Shown: piece after piece, positions 44,397 through 52,564 of the stretch
Position numbering within the stretch: position 1 is the stretch's first letter
How the letters are laid out: every line of letters starts with the position of its first letter
Source: an uncultured Anaeroplasmataceae bacterium
GTDB taxonomy: Bacteria > Bacillota_I > Bacilli_A > Acholeplasmatales > Anaeroplasmataceae
Length of the DNA: 64,000 nucleotides
Assembly (NCBI GenBank): GCA_910584005.1
Contig: CAJTXR010000004.1
Location: 90,914 to 154,913, forward strand
Reading direction: 5' to 3'
The notes under the pieces: generated by a model
Told to the model about the DNA's origin: nothing
Databases searched by the model: none
What the model saw: only the letters and a program-made list of their open reading frames with translations
Program-made: the position numbers and the translations under genes

Positions 44397-47300
44397 ATGG
44401 CAACTTTTGATGATAAAAGTATATTTGGTAAAAAAGAAGATATTGAGATCAAAGTGCAAGAAGAAGAATCGGAAGAGGCTTTAGAAGAAGAAATCGTAGA
44501 AGAAGCTGATGAGGATTCTACGGAAGAAATTAACGATGAAGATTTAGTCATTGGCGAAGAAGTTATCGAAAGTGATAAGGTTCGTAAAAAACGCGAAAAA
44601 CTTGAGGCAAAACAAAAGAAAATTGCGGATAAAGAATATGCAAAGATGGTAAAAAAACATCGTAAAGAAATGAAAAAGAATCCAGAAAATATTAAAAGAT
44701 ATAATACGGATGCGGATAATGGTTTACCTGATGAGGTGGTAGAAAAACGAATCTTAGATGATTTAGTAAATGTCACTAAAAAAGGATCTTCTAAATCTCG
44801 TAAAATGATTGTTTTTACAAACATATTTACTTTCTTTAATATTTTGACTTTGTCTATCGCAATATGGCTAATGACCATTCAAGCATGGACTGACTTAGTG
44901 TTCCTTGTTATTGTTACTGCAAATACAGTTATTGGAATCTATCAGGAATTGAAGGCAAAAAAGACGATTGATCGATTATCTTTGCTTTCGGCACCAAGTG
45001 CAGTTGTAATTCGAGGTGGAGTTACAAAAGAAATTAATGTAAGTGATGTTGTCTTAGATGATTTAATTATTTTAAATTCAGGGAATCAAATTTGTGCTGA
45101 TAGTGTTGTGGTTGATGGATCTGTGGAGGTAAATGAATCTTTACTTACAGGTGAAAGTAATGCCATAATTAAAAAAGCTGGCGATTTATTATTTTCTGGA
45201 TCCTATGTGGTTTCTGGTAAGTGTCGAGCAAGAGTAGATAAGGTTGGAAAGGATAATTATATTGAAAAACTTTCAGATCAGGCGAAGCAATATCAAAAGC
45301 CAAATTCAGAATTATTAAAATCTTTGAAATGGATTATATATGCAATGGCATTTTTAATTATTCCTATTGGAGTAACTCTATTTTGCTTACAACTATTTAA
45401 TAGTGGTATTCCTTATGTGACGGCTGTAAGAAAAACAGCTGGAGCTATGGTGGGTATGATTCCTTCAGGATTATGGTTATTGACATCTGTGGCTTTATTT
45501 GTAGGAGTTATTAAGCTATCTCAAAGAAATGTGTTGGTTCAAGAATTATATTGTATTGAAATGCTTGCTAGAATCAATGTGCTTTGCTTAGATAAGACGG
45601 GAACAATTACAGATGGAACAATGAGTGTGAAAAATGTAATTGATTACAATACAATCAATGGAATGACGACTAAGAATATTGTTTCAGCAATGTTAAATGC
45701 TCTCAATGAGAACAATTTGACATCAAAGGCTTTAGAAGAAGAATTTGGATTAAATAAGCGGATCAAGCATACTGCAACTATTCCATTTAGTTCTCAAAGA
45801 AAGTTCAATGCTGTAACTTTTGATAAAATGGGGACATTTGCGTTAGGTGCTCCAGAATTTGTTCTTAAGAAAAATTTTGAACAAATTAGTAAGGAAGTTA
45901 ATAAATATGCTGGTATGGGATATCGTGTTTTGTGTTTAGCTCATCTCACTGGGACAATTAATGATAATCAATTGCCAAACTCCGAACCAGAGGTTATCTC
46001 TTTAATTTTAATTGAGGACAATATTCGACCAGATGCAATTAATACGATTAATTACTTTAAAGAAAGTGGTGTATCTGTTCGGGTTATATCAGGAGATAAT
46101 CCAATCACTGTTTCTAAAATATCAGAACGTGCTGGAATAGAAAATGCGGATCAATATATTTCATTAGATGGGTTATCTGATGCAGAGGTTGAACGTGCGG
46201 CTTTAAAGTACACTGTATTTGGCCGTGTATCTCCTTCTCAGAAAAAACTTTTAGTTACCACTTTGAAAAAAGCTGGTAAAAAAGTGGCTATGACTGGAGA
46301 TGGTGTCAACGATATTTTGGCACTAAGAGAGGCAGATTGTTCTATTGCAATCGCATCAGGAAGTGAGGCTGCTCGTAACGTAAGTCATCTTGTTCTTTTA
46401 GATTCAAATTTTGATTCTATGCCTAAGGTTGTTTCAGAAGGTAGAAGAGTAATCAACAATGTAACAAGTGTTGCATCTTTATTCTTGACAAAAACAATCT
46501 TCTCCTTGCTTTTAGCAATTCAAGCGATGATTAATGGTGGTGCTTATCCAATCTCTACCAATCAATTAATTATGATTGATTTATTTGCAATTGGAATTCC
46601 GTCTTTCTTTTTAGCTTTAGAGCCAAATAATAAAGAAGTTGAAGGAAATTTCTTGGGAAATATTCTAAAAGGAGCCCTACCAGGTGCCTTGACCATTATG
46701 GTTATATCGTTGTTGATTTTTGGATTGTCAAAGAGTTTAAGTCTAGATACTATCTCCATCCAAACGATTATCGTTATTGCTGCAACCCATACATGTTTAA
46801 TGGTATTATTTAAGGTTTCAAAACCATTTAATACCCTTAGAAGAACGCTATGTATATGTTGTTATGGAGCTTTCTTGATTATAACCTTCTTATTGCCACA
46901 ATTTTTAGAGTTTAGACCTCTTGTTCCTTTTTCAGAATATTATTCAAGTAATATACGAGAGGATCGATTAATGTTTACCCCTCAAATTGAGATTAGTAAA
47001 GATTATTATTATGTTTATGATGGGAAGGTTACTAAATATCAAAAGGTATCTTCAGAAAATAATATTAATATATCTTGTTTCCATGATATTTCATTAGATA
47101 AGTATTTCTATGTATTCAATGGTACAAATATAAAAGAAGAAGTTGTTATCCCTAATATTAGTTATATGTCAGATGGTAGTGTGGTATTAGGAGGAAATAC
47201 GGTTTTCTATGAAGAAGAAGTGGATGGAGTTATTCAAAAGAAAAGCATTATGTATGAACCTGGATTTGAAGAAAAGTTTAAGGTAAAAACAAATGGTATG

Positions 47301-48194
47301 TTAGAATATGCTGGAAAGCCAGTTATGCGTACATTAACCTCTACAGATGAATATTACAATTTCTATAATAAATATGGAAAGAATCAGACAATGGATATTC
47401 AAATTTGTATTATGCCTACAGTAGAGCTTAAAAATGATCAGTTAACGGTTACACCTCGCATTTCTAACGTTAATTCTTCTCAGGATTCTACTACAAAAAC
47501 ATATAAGATTAATAATATATCATCAAAGGATAATTTAAAATTAACGATTGATGAAAAGACATTAGAATTGTTAGTTAATGGTCAAAAGCTAGGAAATATG
47601 CTAGAAGATGGAACAATTTCTTCTAATACTTATAAGGTTGAGTTGCCAACCGTATCTTTTGACGAAAATCGAAATGTGATTGTAAATGGATTAGATACAG
47701 AAATAAATGCATCTATGTTTGGGGTAGAAGTTAAGGATGGAGAAGTTTCAGATTCCTCTAAAATCAAAGTTTTACCTTATGATGCCTCTTATTATTTAGT
47801 GGATGACAATACAACTACAATTAGTACTGGTGCAAATACTTTAATTCGTTTATCAAATCCACTATTATGTCCAGATGTTACGACTACAGTAAGTGGTAAT
47901 TATATTATTGATGGATATTATACAAATTTCGCTGTAACATCTAATACACCAGATCCTAAAATTGATGGAGATTACAATTTGATTTTAGGTGGTGTAGTTA
48001 CTGACTATAAAATATCTCCAAATTTGGTATCTACAAATACAAGTGGTATTGTAAAACAATTGACAATTCAAGCTAAAGTATTTTTGCTTATGCTATGTTT
48101 ATTAGCAGTTCCAGCAATGAATTTATTACAAGCGATTGTTCCTTGGATTAAGCGTCAGATTTTATTGGTTCAAAAGATATTATCTAAATTCTAA
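44397..48194 (+). CDS. P-type cation ATPase with large extracytoplasmic C-terminal domain
   Basis: A 1265-residue P-type ATPase. The first roughly 120 residues are acidic then basic and likely disordered. The normal ATPase follows: LLTGES actuator motif (about 254), phosphorylated D399 in DKTGT, TGDGVND (about 632-638) and membrane helices, resembling Exp7/CaxP-like transporters of Firmicutes. Between the helix ending about residue 838 and the last helix (about 1215-1240) lies a region of roughly 380 residues, beta-rich and without membrane segments, that should face outside. This is not part of standard P-type ATPases. The ion is unknown. GGAGGTAAC precedes the ATG. The gene interrupts the conserved mrnC-rlmB order. 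Confidence 0.88.
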   Translation: MATFDDKSIFGKKEDIEIKVQEEESEEALEEEIVEEADEDSTEEINDEDLVIGEEVIESDKVRKKREKLEAKQKKIADKEYAKMVKKHRKEMKKNPENIKRYNTDADNGLPDEVVEKRILDDLVNVTKKGSSKSRKMIVFTNIFTFFNILTLSIAIWLMTIQAWTDLVFLVIVTANTVIGIYQELKAKKTIDRLSLLSAPSAVVIRGGVTKEINVSDVVLDDLIILNSGNQICADSVVVDGSVEVNESLLTGESNAIIKKAGDLLFSGSYVVSGKCRARVDKVGKDNYIEKLSDQAKQYQKPNSELLKSLKWIIYAMAFLIIPIGVTLFCLQLFNSGIPYVTAVRKTAGAMVGMIPSGLWLLTSVALFVGVIKLSQRNVLVQELYCIEMLARINVLCLDKTGTITDGTMSVKNVIDYNTINGMTTKNIVSAMLNALNENNLTSKALEEEFGLNKRIKHTATIPFSSQRKFNAVTFDKMGTFALGAPEFVLKKNFEQISKEVNKYAGMGYRVLCLAHLTGTINDNQLPNSEPEVISLILIEDNIRPDAINTINYFKESGVSVRVISGDNPITVSKISERAGIENADQYISLDGLSDAEVERAALKYTVFGRVSPSQKKLLVTTLKKAGKKVAMTGDGVNDILALREADCSIAIASGSEAARNVSHLVLLDSNFDSMPKVVSEGRRVINNVTSVASLFLTKTIFSLLLAIQAMINGGAYPISTNQLIMIDLFAIGIPSFFLALEPNNKEVEGNFLGNILKGALPGALTIMVISLLIFGLSKSLSLDTISIQTIIVIAATHTCLMVLFKVSKPFNTLRRTLCICCYGAFLIITFLLPQFLEFRPLVPFSEYYSSNIREDRLMFTPQIEISKDYYYVYDGKVTKYQKVSSENNINISCFHDISLDKYFYVFNGTNIKEEVVIPNISYMSDGSVVLGGNTVFYEEEVDGVIQKKSIMYEPGFEEKFKVKTNGMLEYAGKPVMRTLTSTDEYYNFYNKYGKNQTMDIQICIMPTVELKNDQLTVTPRISNVNSSQDSTTKTYKINNISSKDNLKLTIDEKTLELLVNGQKLGNMLEDGTISSNTYKVELPTVSFDENRNVIVNGLDTEINASMFGVEVKDGEVSDSSKIKVLPYDASYYLVDDNTTTISTGANTLIRLSNPLLCPDVTTTVSGNYIIDGYYTNFAVTSNTPDPKIDGDYNLILGGVVTDYKISPNLVSTNTSGIVKQLTIQAKVFLLMLCLLAVPAMNLLQAIVPWIKRQILLVQKILSKF

Positions 48195-48239
48195 TACATG
48201 ATTTTGTCATAATTTGTCCATACTAATTTTGGTGATCGT

Positions 48240-48392
48240 ATGCAGGACAATTTTGATAATAAAAAAATCAAGAATACAAGTTATTTTCTTCAAAAATGTG
48301 TTAAAGTAGAAGAATTTTATGATTATGAATTTGGAACAGAATTTTTCGTTACAGCACCTGTAGATGTAAATGACATGTATAATCAAAATTAA
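48240..48392 (+). CDS. Small acidic protein (50 aa), unknown
   Basis: A 50-residue reading frame beginning with ATG at 48240, four bases after GGTGAT, the same ribosome-site form used by folD here. It contains Asp/Glu/Phe/Tyr-rich stretches (KVEEFYDYEFGTEFF) and one Cys. It is followed directly by a terminator whose left arm begins after its TAA, which supports it being the last gene of a transcript. No homolog is recognised, so it may still be chance. Confidence 0.5.
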   Translation: MQDNFDNKKIKNTSYFLQKCVKVEEFYDYEFGTEFFVTAPVDVNDMYNQN

Positions 48393-48399
48393 AAAAGAG

Positions 48400-48435
48400 C
48401 CTCTATGAATTCTTCTCATAGAGGTATTTTATTTT
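48400..48435 (+). terminator. Rho-independent terminator
   Basis: CCTCTATGA (48400-48408)/TCATAGAGG (48416-48424) with a 7-base loop and a T-rich tail. Confidence 0.85.
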
Positions 48436-48446
48436 GCTCATTTTTT

Positions 48447-48455
48447 TGGTATAAT
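48447..48455 (+). promoter_or_regulatory. Extended -10 promoter of rlmB
   Basis: TGGTATAAT with a perfect -10 (48450-48455) and TGn extension; no clear -35. Confidence 0.5.
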
Positions 48456-48483
48456 AGCAATAGAACAATATGGTGGTGTACAG

Positions 48484-49203
48484 ATGATTAAAATCTATGG
48501 TAAAAATTGTATCTATGAGGCCATTCGGGCAAATAGCAAGATACAGAAAGTTTATATTTCCTTTGAAGTGTCAAAAAAAGATTTGAAGTTTTTATCTATG
48601 CTTAGGGATAAGCATATTGGATTTGAAACTATAGATAAAAAAAGAATGGATCAATTTTTTGGAACTGGACACCAAGGATATGGAGCATATCGTGAGGACT
48701 ATACTATTTATAATGAGGGGATTATAGATGAAATTACTGGTCCAGCAAAGCGATTATTACTTTTAGATGGAATTATGGATCCCCATAATTTAGGTGCCAT
48801 TTTAAGAAGTGTAGATGCTTTCGGATATGATGCGGTTATTTTGCCAAAAAACAGAAGTTGCAGTATTACAGAAACTGTAGCACATGTTTCTACTGGAGCG
48901 ATAGAACATGTGAAAATTGCCTATGTGAATAGTCTATCTACCTTTGCTTTAAAATTGAAAGAAAACGGGTACTGGATTTGTGGTACAGATGCTTCTGGAA
49001 AAGACAATTTAGATACTTTAGATCTATCCTTAGATTTGGCTATCATTATTGGTTCTGAAGGTTTTGGAATGAATAAAACACTTTTAAAAATGGCAGATTA
49101 TGTTTTATCTATTCCAATGAGTGGACATGTGAATAGCCTAAATGCTTCTGTAAGCACAGGAATTGTTCTATATAGGACAAGAAAAGATGGAAGGATATTA
49201 TAA
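48484..49203 (+). CDS. rlmB: 23S rRNA 2'-O-methyltransferase RlmB (SpoU family)
   Basis: A SpoU/TrmH-family RNA methyltransferase with the trefoil-knot fold. The 239-residue protein has an N-terminal substrate-binding domain (about 1-75) and the family motifs LDGIMDPHNLGAILRSVDAFG, IIGSEGFGM and IPMSGHVNSLNASVSTGI. RlmB methylates G2251 (E. coli numbering) of 23S rRNA. Its position between mrnC and a sigH-like gene matches B. subtilis yacO. GGTGGTG serves as the ribosome site. It overlaps the following gene by 17 bp. Confidence 0.94.
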   Translation: MIKIYGKNCIYEAIRANSKIQKVYISFEVSKKDLKFLSMLRDKHIGFETIDKKRMDQFFGTGHQGYGAYREDYTIYNEGIIDEITGPAKRLLLLDGIMDPHNLGAILRSVDAFGYDAVILPKNRSCSITETVAHVSTGAIEHVKIAYVNSLSTFALKLKENGYWICGTDASGKDNLDTLDLSLDLAIIIGSEGFGMNKTLLKMADYVLSIPMSGHVNSLNASVSTGIVLYRTRKDGRIL

Positions 49204-49741
49204 AGAAAACGATAATGAATTAATCTATTTAATTAAAGAGGGCAGCAATGCTGCAAGAATGGTATTATATGATAAATATACGTATTTAATTAAAAAAATG
49301 TATTTCACTTATTTTTCCTCAGCAAAAATTCTTTACTCGGATTTTTTGCAGGAGGGATTGATGTTATTAGAGCATTCAATATATCGGTATCGACCCGAGG
49401 TATCTAATTTTTATTCCTTTTTTATGGTTTCTCTAAGAAATTTGGCATTTAAGTTATTATGTAGAACGAAAAGTGCAATTTATTTAAGAGAGAATCCAGA
49501 GCATTACATTAATAATCAGGATTTTAAGGATGAACAGCGACATTCCTTTTTATTTAAGATTATACAAAAAGAATTAGAAGAAGATGAACTTATGAAGGTA
49601 ATTATAAATGAATGCATTATGGGGAATATGAAACTTACGGTTTTATCTCGAAAATTAAATCTTCCTTATAGTAAACTCTATTGTAAATACAAAAAAGCAA
49701 AAGAAAAGGTTGAAAAAATATTGACTAATCTAAAGGGATGA
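49187..49741 (+). CDS. SigH-like RNA polymerase sigma factor
   Basis: A 184-residue protein with sigma-70 region 2 features (about 8-75: ELIYLIKEGSNAARMVLYDKYTYLIKKM, DFLQEGLMLLEHSIYRY) and a short region 4-like helix-turn-helix near the end (TVLSRKLNLPYSKLYCKYKKAKEKV). By position (rlmB, this gene, rpmG, secE, nusG) it is the counterpart of B. subtilis SigH, though yacP is missing. Sequence similarity to SigH appears low, so it may have another target. A TTG at 49163 is in frame, but the ATG at 49187 aligns better with the region 2 start. The ribosome site is weak, suggesting coupling to rlmB. Confidence 0.78.
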   Translation: MEGYYKENDNELIYLIKEGSNAARMVLYDKYTYLIKKMYFTYFSSAKILYSDFLQEGLMLLEHSIYRYRPEVSNFYSFFMVSLRNLAFKLLCRTKSAIYLRENPEHYINNQDFKDEQRHSFLFKIIQKELEEDELMKVIINECIMGNMKLTVLSRKLNLPYSKLYCKYKKAKEKVEKILTNLKG

Positions 49742-49802
49742 GTTAAAATATAAAGTAGCCTTTTAAGGTTTTTTATTTTGCGATAAATAGGAGGAAAACA
49801 AA

Positions 49803-49952
49803 TTGCGTACTAAAGTTATACTTGTTTGTGAGGAATGCTTATCTCGCAATTATACGACTTCTAAGAATCCTCAAAAAACCCCACAAAGAATAGAAATAAA
49901 AAAATATTGTAAGAATTGTGATAAATATACAATTCATAAAGAAACTAAGTAA
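49803..49952 (+). CDS. rpmG: 50S ribosomal protein L33
   Basis: A 49-residue L33 protein of the large ribosomal subunit, starting at TTG 49803 with GGAGG 8-9 bases before. It begins RTKVILVCEEC and has two Cys pairs (C9/C12 and C36/C39), the zinc-binding form, followed by the usual DKYTIHKETK end. It sits just before secE and nusG, where L33 is found in Bacillota. Confidence 0.95.
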   Translation: MRTKVILVCEECLSRNYTTSKNPQKTPQRIEIKKYCKNCDKYTIHKETK

Positions 49953-49964
49953 GGAGCTAGAACT

Positions 49965-50375
49965 ATGGCTGTAAAAGTAAAAGAAAATGAAAAGCCTTCA
50001 AGAATTTGGCAATATTTAAAAGAATCACATAAATGGGAAAATTATGTATTTTTAATTTTTTCTGTTTTAGTTTTAATTTTAGGTTTGTTAATATTGACTG
50101 GAGCATTAGCTGTTAAAAATAATATTTGGTTAATTGGAGATCATCCAAAGGTATTTGGTTGGATTCTTGTTGTAATCTCCGGCTTGTTTACGATATATGG
50201 TTTATATCCATTTTTTAAGCCTGCATTACCTGAATTTAAAAAGGTAACATGGTTAACTTTTGGAAAATTTGTTGGGAATTCATTCCGTGTATTATTATTT
50301 ATTGTAATTTTTGCATTATTATTCTTCTTATACGACTCATTTATCACTCAAATTTTAGCAAGAATTTTTGATTAG
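49965..50375 (+). CDS. secE: Preprotein translocase subunit SecE
   Basis: SecE clamps SecY in the Sec translocon. The conserved core is at the C-terminal end (about 88-130: PALPEFKKVTWLTFGKFVGN then a membrane helix ending FFLYD). At 136 residues it is about twice the size of the single-helix SecE of Bacillus and has two extra membrane helices (about 28-50 and 62-82), as in E. coli SecE. Identity is supported by its place between rpmG and nusG. AAGGAGC precedes the ATG. Confidence 0.92.
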   Translation: MAVKVKENEKPSRIWQYLKESHKWENYVFLIFSVLVLILGLLILTGALAVKNNIWLIGDHPKVFGWILVVISGLFTIYGLYPFFKPALPEFKKVTWLTFGKFVGNSFRVLLFIVIFALLFFLYDSFITQILARIFD

Positions 50376-50385
50376 GGGCAATTAT

Positions 50386-50931
50386 ATGAGAAGATGGTAT
50401 ATTGTTGGAACCTATTCAGGTTATGAAAATGCTGTAAAACAGGATTTAGAACGTCGTAGAGAAAGCATGAATATGACGGATAAGATTTATCAAGTTATGG
50501 TTCCAGAGGAAACAGTAGAAGTTACAGATAAAAAAGGAAAGAAAAAACTAAAAGTCAATAAATTATTTCCTGGTTATGTTTTTGTAGAGATGGAAGTAGA
50601 AGGCGAAATGGATGAAAAGGCTTGGTTTATGATTCGTAATACACCAAAGGTAACTGGATTCTTAGGATCTAGTGGTGGTGGAACAAAACCAGTTCCTGTT
50701 CCTGTAGATGAAATGAATCGAATCTTAATCTCTTTAGGCGTGGTTGAAAAACCAATTGTAGATTTTAATGTTGGGGATAAGATAGAGGTTGTTGAAGGAC
50801 CTTTCGCAGGTAGAGTATGTGATATTGCCGCAGTTAACGTGGAAGCAGAAGAAATTATTGTTCTTGTGGAAATGTTTGGTGGTAGATCTACTCAGATGAC
50901 ATTCAAATTTAGTGAAATCAAAAAAATATAA
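50386..50931 (+). CDS. nusG: Transcription elongation factor NusG
   Basis: NusG binds RNA polymerase and modulates pausing and termination. The 181-residue protein has the NGN domain (RRWYIVGTYSGYENAVKQDL, LFPGYVFVEM, NTPKVTGFLG) and a C-terminal KOW domain (VGDKIEVVEGPFAGRVCDI). A TTG-initiated longer frame is possible, but AGGGG at 50374-50378 is placed for the ATG at 50386. It ends the rlmB-sigH-rpmG-secE-nusG block before a terminator; rplK-rplA, which usually follow, are not here. Confidence 0.97.
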   Translation: MRRWYIVGTYSGYENAVKQDLERRRESMNMTDKIYQVMVPEETVEVTDKKGKKKLKVNKLFPGYVFVEMEVEGEMDEKAWFMIRNTPKVTGFLGSSGGGTKPVPVPVDEMNRILISLGVVEKPIVDFNVGDKIEVVEGPFAGRVCDIAAVNVEAEEIIVLVEMFGGRSTQMTFKFSEIKKI

Positions 50932-50936
50932 TAAAG

Positions 50937-50971
50937 TAAACCGTGTTTTAAAATGCACGGTTTATTTTTTT
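50937..50971 (+). terminator. Rho-independent terminator
   Basis: TAAACCGTG (50937-50945)/CACGGTTTA (50956-50964) with a 10-base loop and a strong T-run. Confidence 0.9.
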
Positions 50972-50993
50972 ATTTGAAAATATGAGTTTTTGC

Positions 50994-51022
50994 TTGCAAT
51001 TGTACAGTTATTATGTTAGAAT
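50994..51022 (+). promoter_or_regulatory. Promoter of rpmE
   Basis: TTGCAA (50994-50999), a 17-base spacer, TAGAAT (51017-51022) with a TGT extension. Confidence 0.65.
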
Positions 51023-51040
51023 AACTTGGTAAAACTTTCT

Positions 51041-51055
51041 ATGACATTATGTCAT
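51041..51055 (+). promoter_or_regulatory. Palindromic rpmE leader element
   Basis: ATGACAT-T-ATGTCAT, a perfect 7-bp inverted repeat in the short untranslated leader, ending about 5 bases before the ribosome site. It could be an L31 autoregulatory leader or a repressor site. The identification is inferred from position. Confidence 0.4.
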
Positions 51056-51073
51056 GGCGGAAGGAGAAGAAAC

Positions 51074-51286
51074 ATGAAAAAAGGTATACATCCAGACTAT
51101 AAGACTGTAAAAGTTACTTGTACTACATGTGGTAGCGTATTTGAATCTGGTTCTGTTTTAGGAGAGATTCGTGTTGATACATGTTCAAATTGCCATCCAT
51201 TTTATACTGGTAAACAAGCATTTACTCAGGCAGATGGTAGAGTTGAAAAGTTCAATAAACGTTATGGTATGAAAGAAAATAAATAA
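51074..51286 (+). CDS. rpmE: 50S ribosomal protein L31
   Basis: A 70-residue L31 of the zinc-binding type, with Cys at 16, 19, 37 and 40 ([22 protein letters not shown]). Start ATG at 51074 is preceded by GGAAGGAG; an upstream in-frame start at 51026 falls in the leader and is rejected. It is a single gene with its own promoter and terminator, and a palindrome in the leader may allow feedback control. Confidence 0.96.
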   Translation: MKKGIHPDYKTVKVTCTTCGSVFESGSVLGEIRVDTCSNCHPFYTGKQAFTQADGRVEKFNKRYGMKENK

Positions 51287-51294
51287 GGATAAAG

Positions 51295-51320
51295 AAGCTC
51301 ATGATTTGATGGGCTTTTTT
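51295..51320 (+). terminator. Rho-independent terminator
   Basis: AAGCTCAT (51295-51302)/ATGGGCTT (51309-51316) with one G-U pair, then a T-run. Confidence 0.8.
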
Positions 51321-51345
51321 GTTGTAAAGGGGTAGGAGAAGAAGT

Positions 51346-51924
51346 ATGAGATATTATAATGACAAACCAGGCTGGATTGAAGTGATATGTGGGCCAATGT
51401 TTGCTGGTAAAACAGAAGAACTGATTCGTAGAGTTGTACGGATGGATTTTGCTAAAAAGAAATATTTAATTTTTAAACCAATGATTGATAATCGGTATTC
51501 TATATGTGAGGTTGTTTCTCATAGTAAACGTACAGCAAAGGCAATTAATATCAATGCTTCAAAGGAAATCTTATCCTATATAACCGATGAGATAGAAGCC
51601 ATTATTATTGATGAAGTACAATTCTTTGATGAAGATGTTTTAACGATATGTAGAGATCTTGCGAATCAAGGATTAAGAGTTATTTGTGCTGGTTTAGATT
51701 GTGATTTTAGAGGAAATCCCTTTCCAGTAGTAGCTAATTTATTAGCAATGGCAGAAAGTGTTCATAAGTTGACCGCAATCTGTGTTTGTTGTGGAATGGA
51801 AGCCACTAAAACGCAAAGAATTATTAATGGTAAACCAGCAAAATATAATGATCCAACAATTCTCGTTGGTGAAAAGGAATCTTATGAGCCAAGATGTAGA
51901 AAATGTCATGTGGTGCTAAAATGA
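51346..51924 (+). CDS. tdk: Thymidine kinase
   Basis: Tdk phosphorylates thymidine in the salvage pathway. The 192-residue type II enzyme has the P-loop GPMFAGKT (16-23), the DEVQFF motif (D89-E90), the LDCDFRGNPFP lasso region and a zinc site from CVCCG and CRKCH. GGTAGGAGAAG precedes the ATG. The last four bases overlap the tadA start (ATGA), so tdk and tadA are translated in series. Confidence 0.96.
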   Translation: MRYYNDKPGWIEVICGPMFAGKTEELIRRVVRMDFAKKKYLIFKPMIDNRYSICEVVSHSKRTAKAININASKEILSYITDEIEAIIIDEVQFFDEDVLTICRDLANQGLRVICAGLDCDFRGNPFPVVANLLAMAESVHKLTAICVCCGMEATKTQRIINGKPAKYNDPTILVGEKESYEPRCRKCHVVLK

Positions 51925-52370
51925 CAGCAGAAGACTTCATGAAAGAGGCTTTAAAGGAGGCTCATAAGGCATACCAAAAAGGGGAAACACCTATTGGTGC
52001 AGTTGCAGTATATCATAATAAAATCATTGCTAGAGGATACAATCAAAGAGAAAAAAAAGAAAGTGTTCTCTCTCATGCTGAACTTATTGTTTTAAAAAAA
52101 GCTTGTAAAAAACTAAAAAGCTGGCGATTAGAAGAAGTTGAAATCTACGTAACTTTAGAACCTTGTATTATGTGTGCAGGAGCGATGATTCAGGCAAGAA
52201 TTCCATCTCTAATCTATGGGGCTAAAAATTCTAGGTTTGGAGCTCATACAGGTCCTATGAATCTTTTTTCAGGGGCATATAATCATAATGTAACTGTTCG
52301 AGGTGGAGTTTTAGAAGAAGAATGTAGTTTTTTATTAACTTCTTTTTTTAAGGATTTGAGAAAGAAGTAA
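51921..52370 (+). CDS. tadA: tRNA-specific adenosine deaminase
   Basis: TadA converts A34 of tRNA-Arg(ACG) to inosine. The 149-residue zinc deaminase shows HAE (H52, E54) and PCxxC (C82, C85), with the TadA-type ARIPSLIYGAKNSRFGAH stretch. The ATG at 51921 overlaps the tdk stop as ATGA; an alternative ATG at 51903 lies inside tdk. The short length and PCIMCAG context favour TadA over a nucleoside deaminase. Confidence 0.93.
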   Translation: MTAEDFMKEALKEAHKAYQKGETPIGAVAVYHNKIIARGYNQREKKESVLSHAELIVLKKACKKLKSWRLEEVEIYVTLEPCIMCAGAMIQARIPSLIYGAKNSRFGAHTGPMNLFSGAYNHNVTVRGGVLEEECSFLLTSFFKDLRKK

Positions 52371-52373
52371 TGC

Positions 52374-52402
52374 TTGATTTTAAAAAGAAAATATGCTATG
52401 AT
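52374..52402 (+). promoter_or_regulatory. Promoter of SRP RNA
   Basis: TTGATT (52374-52379), a 17-base spacer, TATGAT (52397-52402) with a TGC extension. The predicted start is near 52409, where the RNA stem begins. Confidence 0.7.
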
Positions 52403-52408
52403 AAATAA

Positions 52409-52496
52409 GTCCTTAATCAATTATCTACGGTGAACCAGGTCAGGATCGGAAGGTAGCAGCCTTAAGCTAGTGGGTAATGTGGTTAAGGCGTTTTTT
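52409..52496 (+). ncRNA. ffs: Signal recognition particle 4.5S-type RNA
   Basis: A small bacterial SRP RNA that binds Ffh. The conserved domain IV core is visible at about 52429-52462 (GGTGAACCAGGTCAGG, then the GGAA tetraloop region CGGAAGG and AGCAGCC). The terminal stem CCTTAA (52411-52416)/TTAAGG (52483-52488) closes the RNA, and a six-T run at 52491 ends transcription. It is the short form without an Alu domain. Confidence 0.93.
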
Positions 52497-52564
52497 ATAG
52501 ATGAAAACATCTTAAGTGCTATTTTATAAAAGATAGTATAGTACTATGTAAAATTGGTGAGAAT

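Noticed and set aside
44384-44878. 164-codon serine-rich open frame on the minus strand
   Set aside because: It is the antisense of the Glu/Lys-rich N terminus of the P-type ATPase; GAA/GAT codons read backward give TTC/ATC/TCT-type codons. No start signals.
48207-48419. 70-codon minus-strand frame
   Set aside because: It overlaps the better supported small plus-strand gene and terminator and has no ribosome site.
49758-49775. Possible terminator before rpmG
   Set aside because: The stem is only about four base pairs (CCTT/AAGG); too weak, and it would cut the sigH-rpmG-secE-nusG unit.
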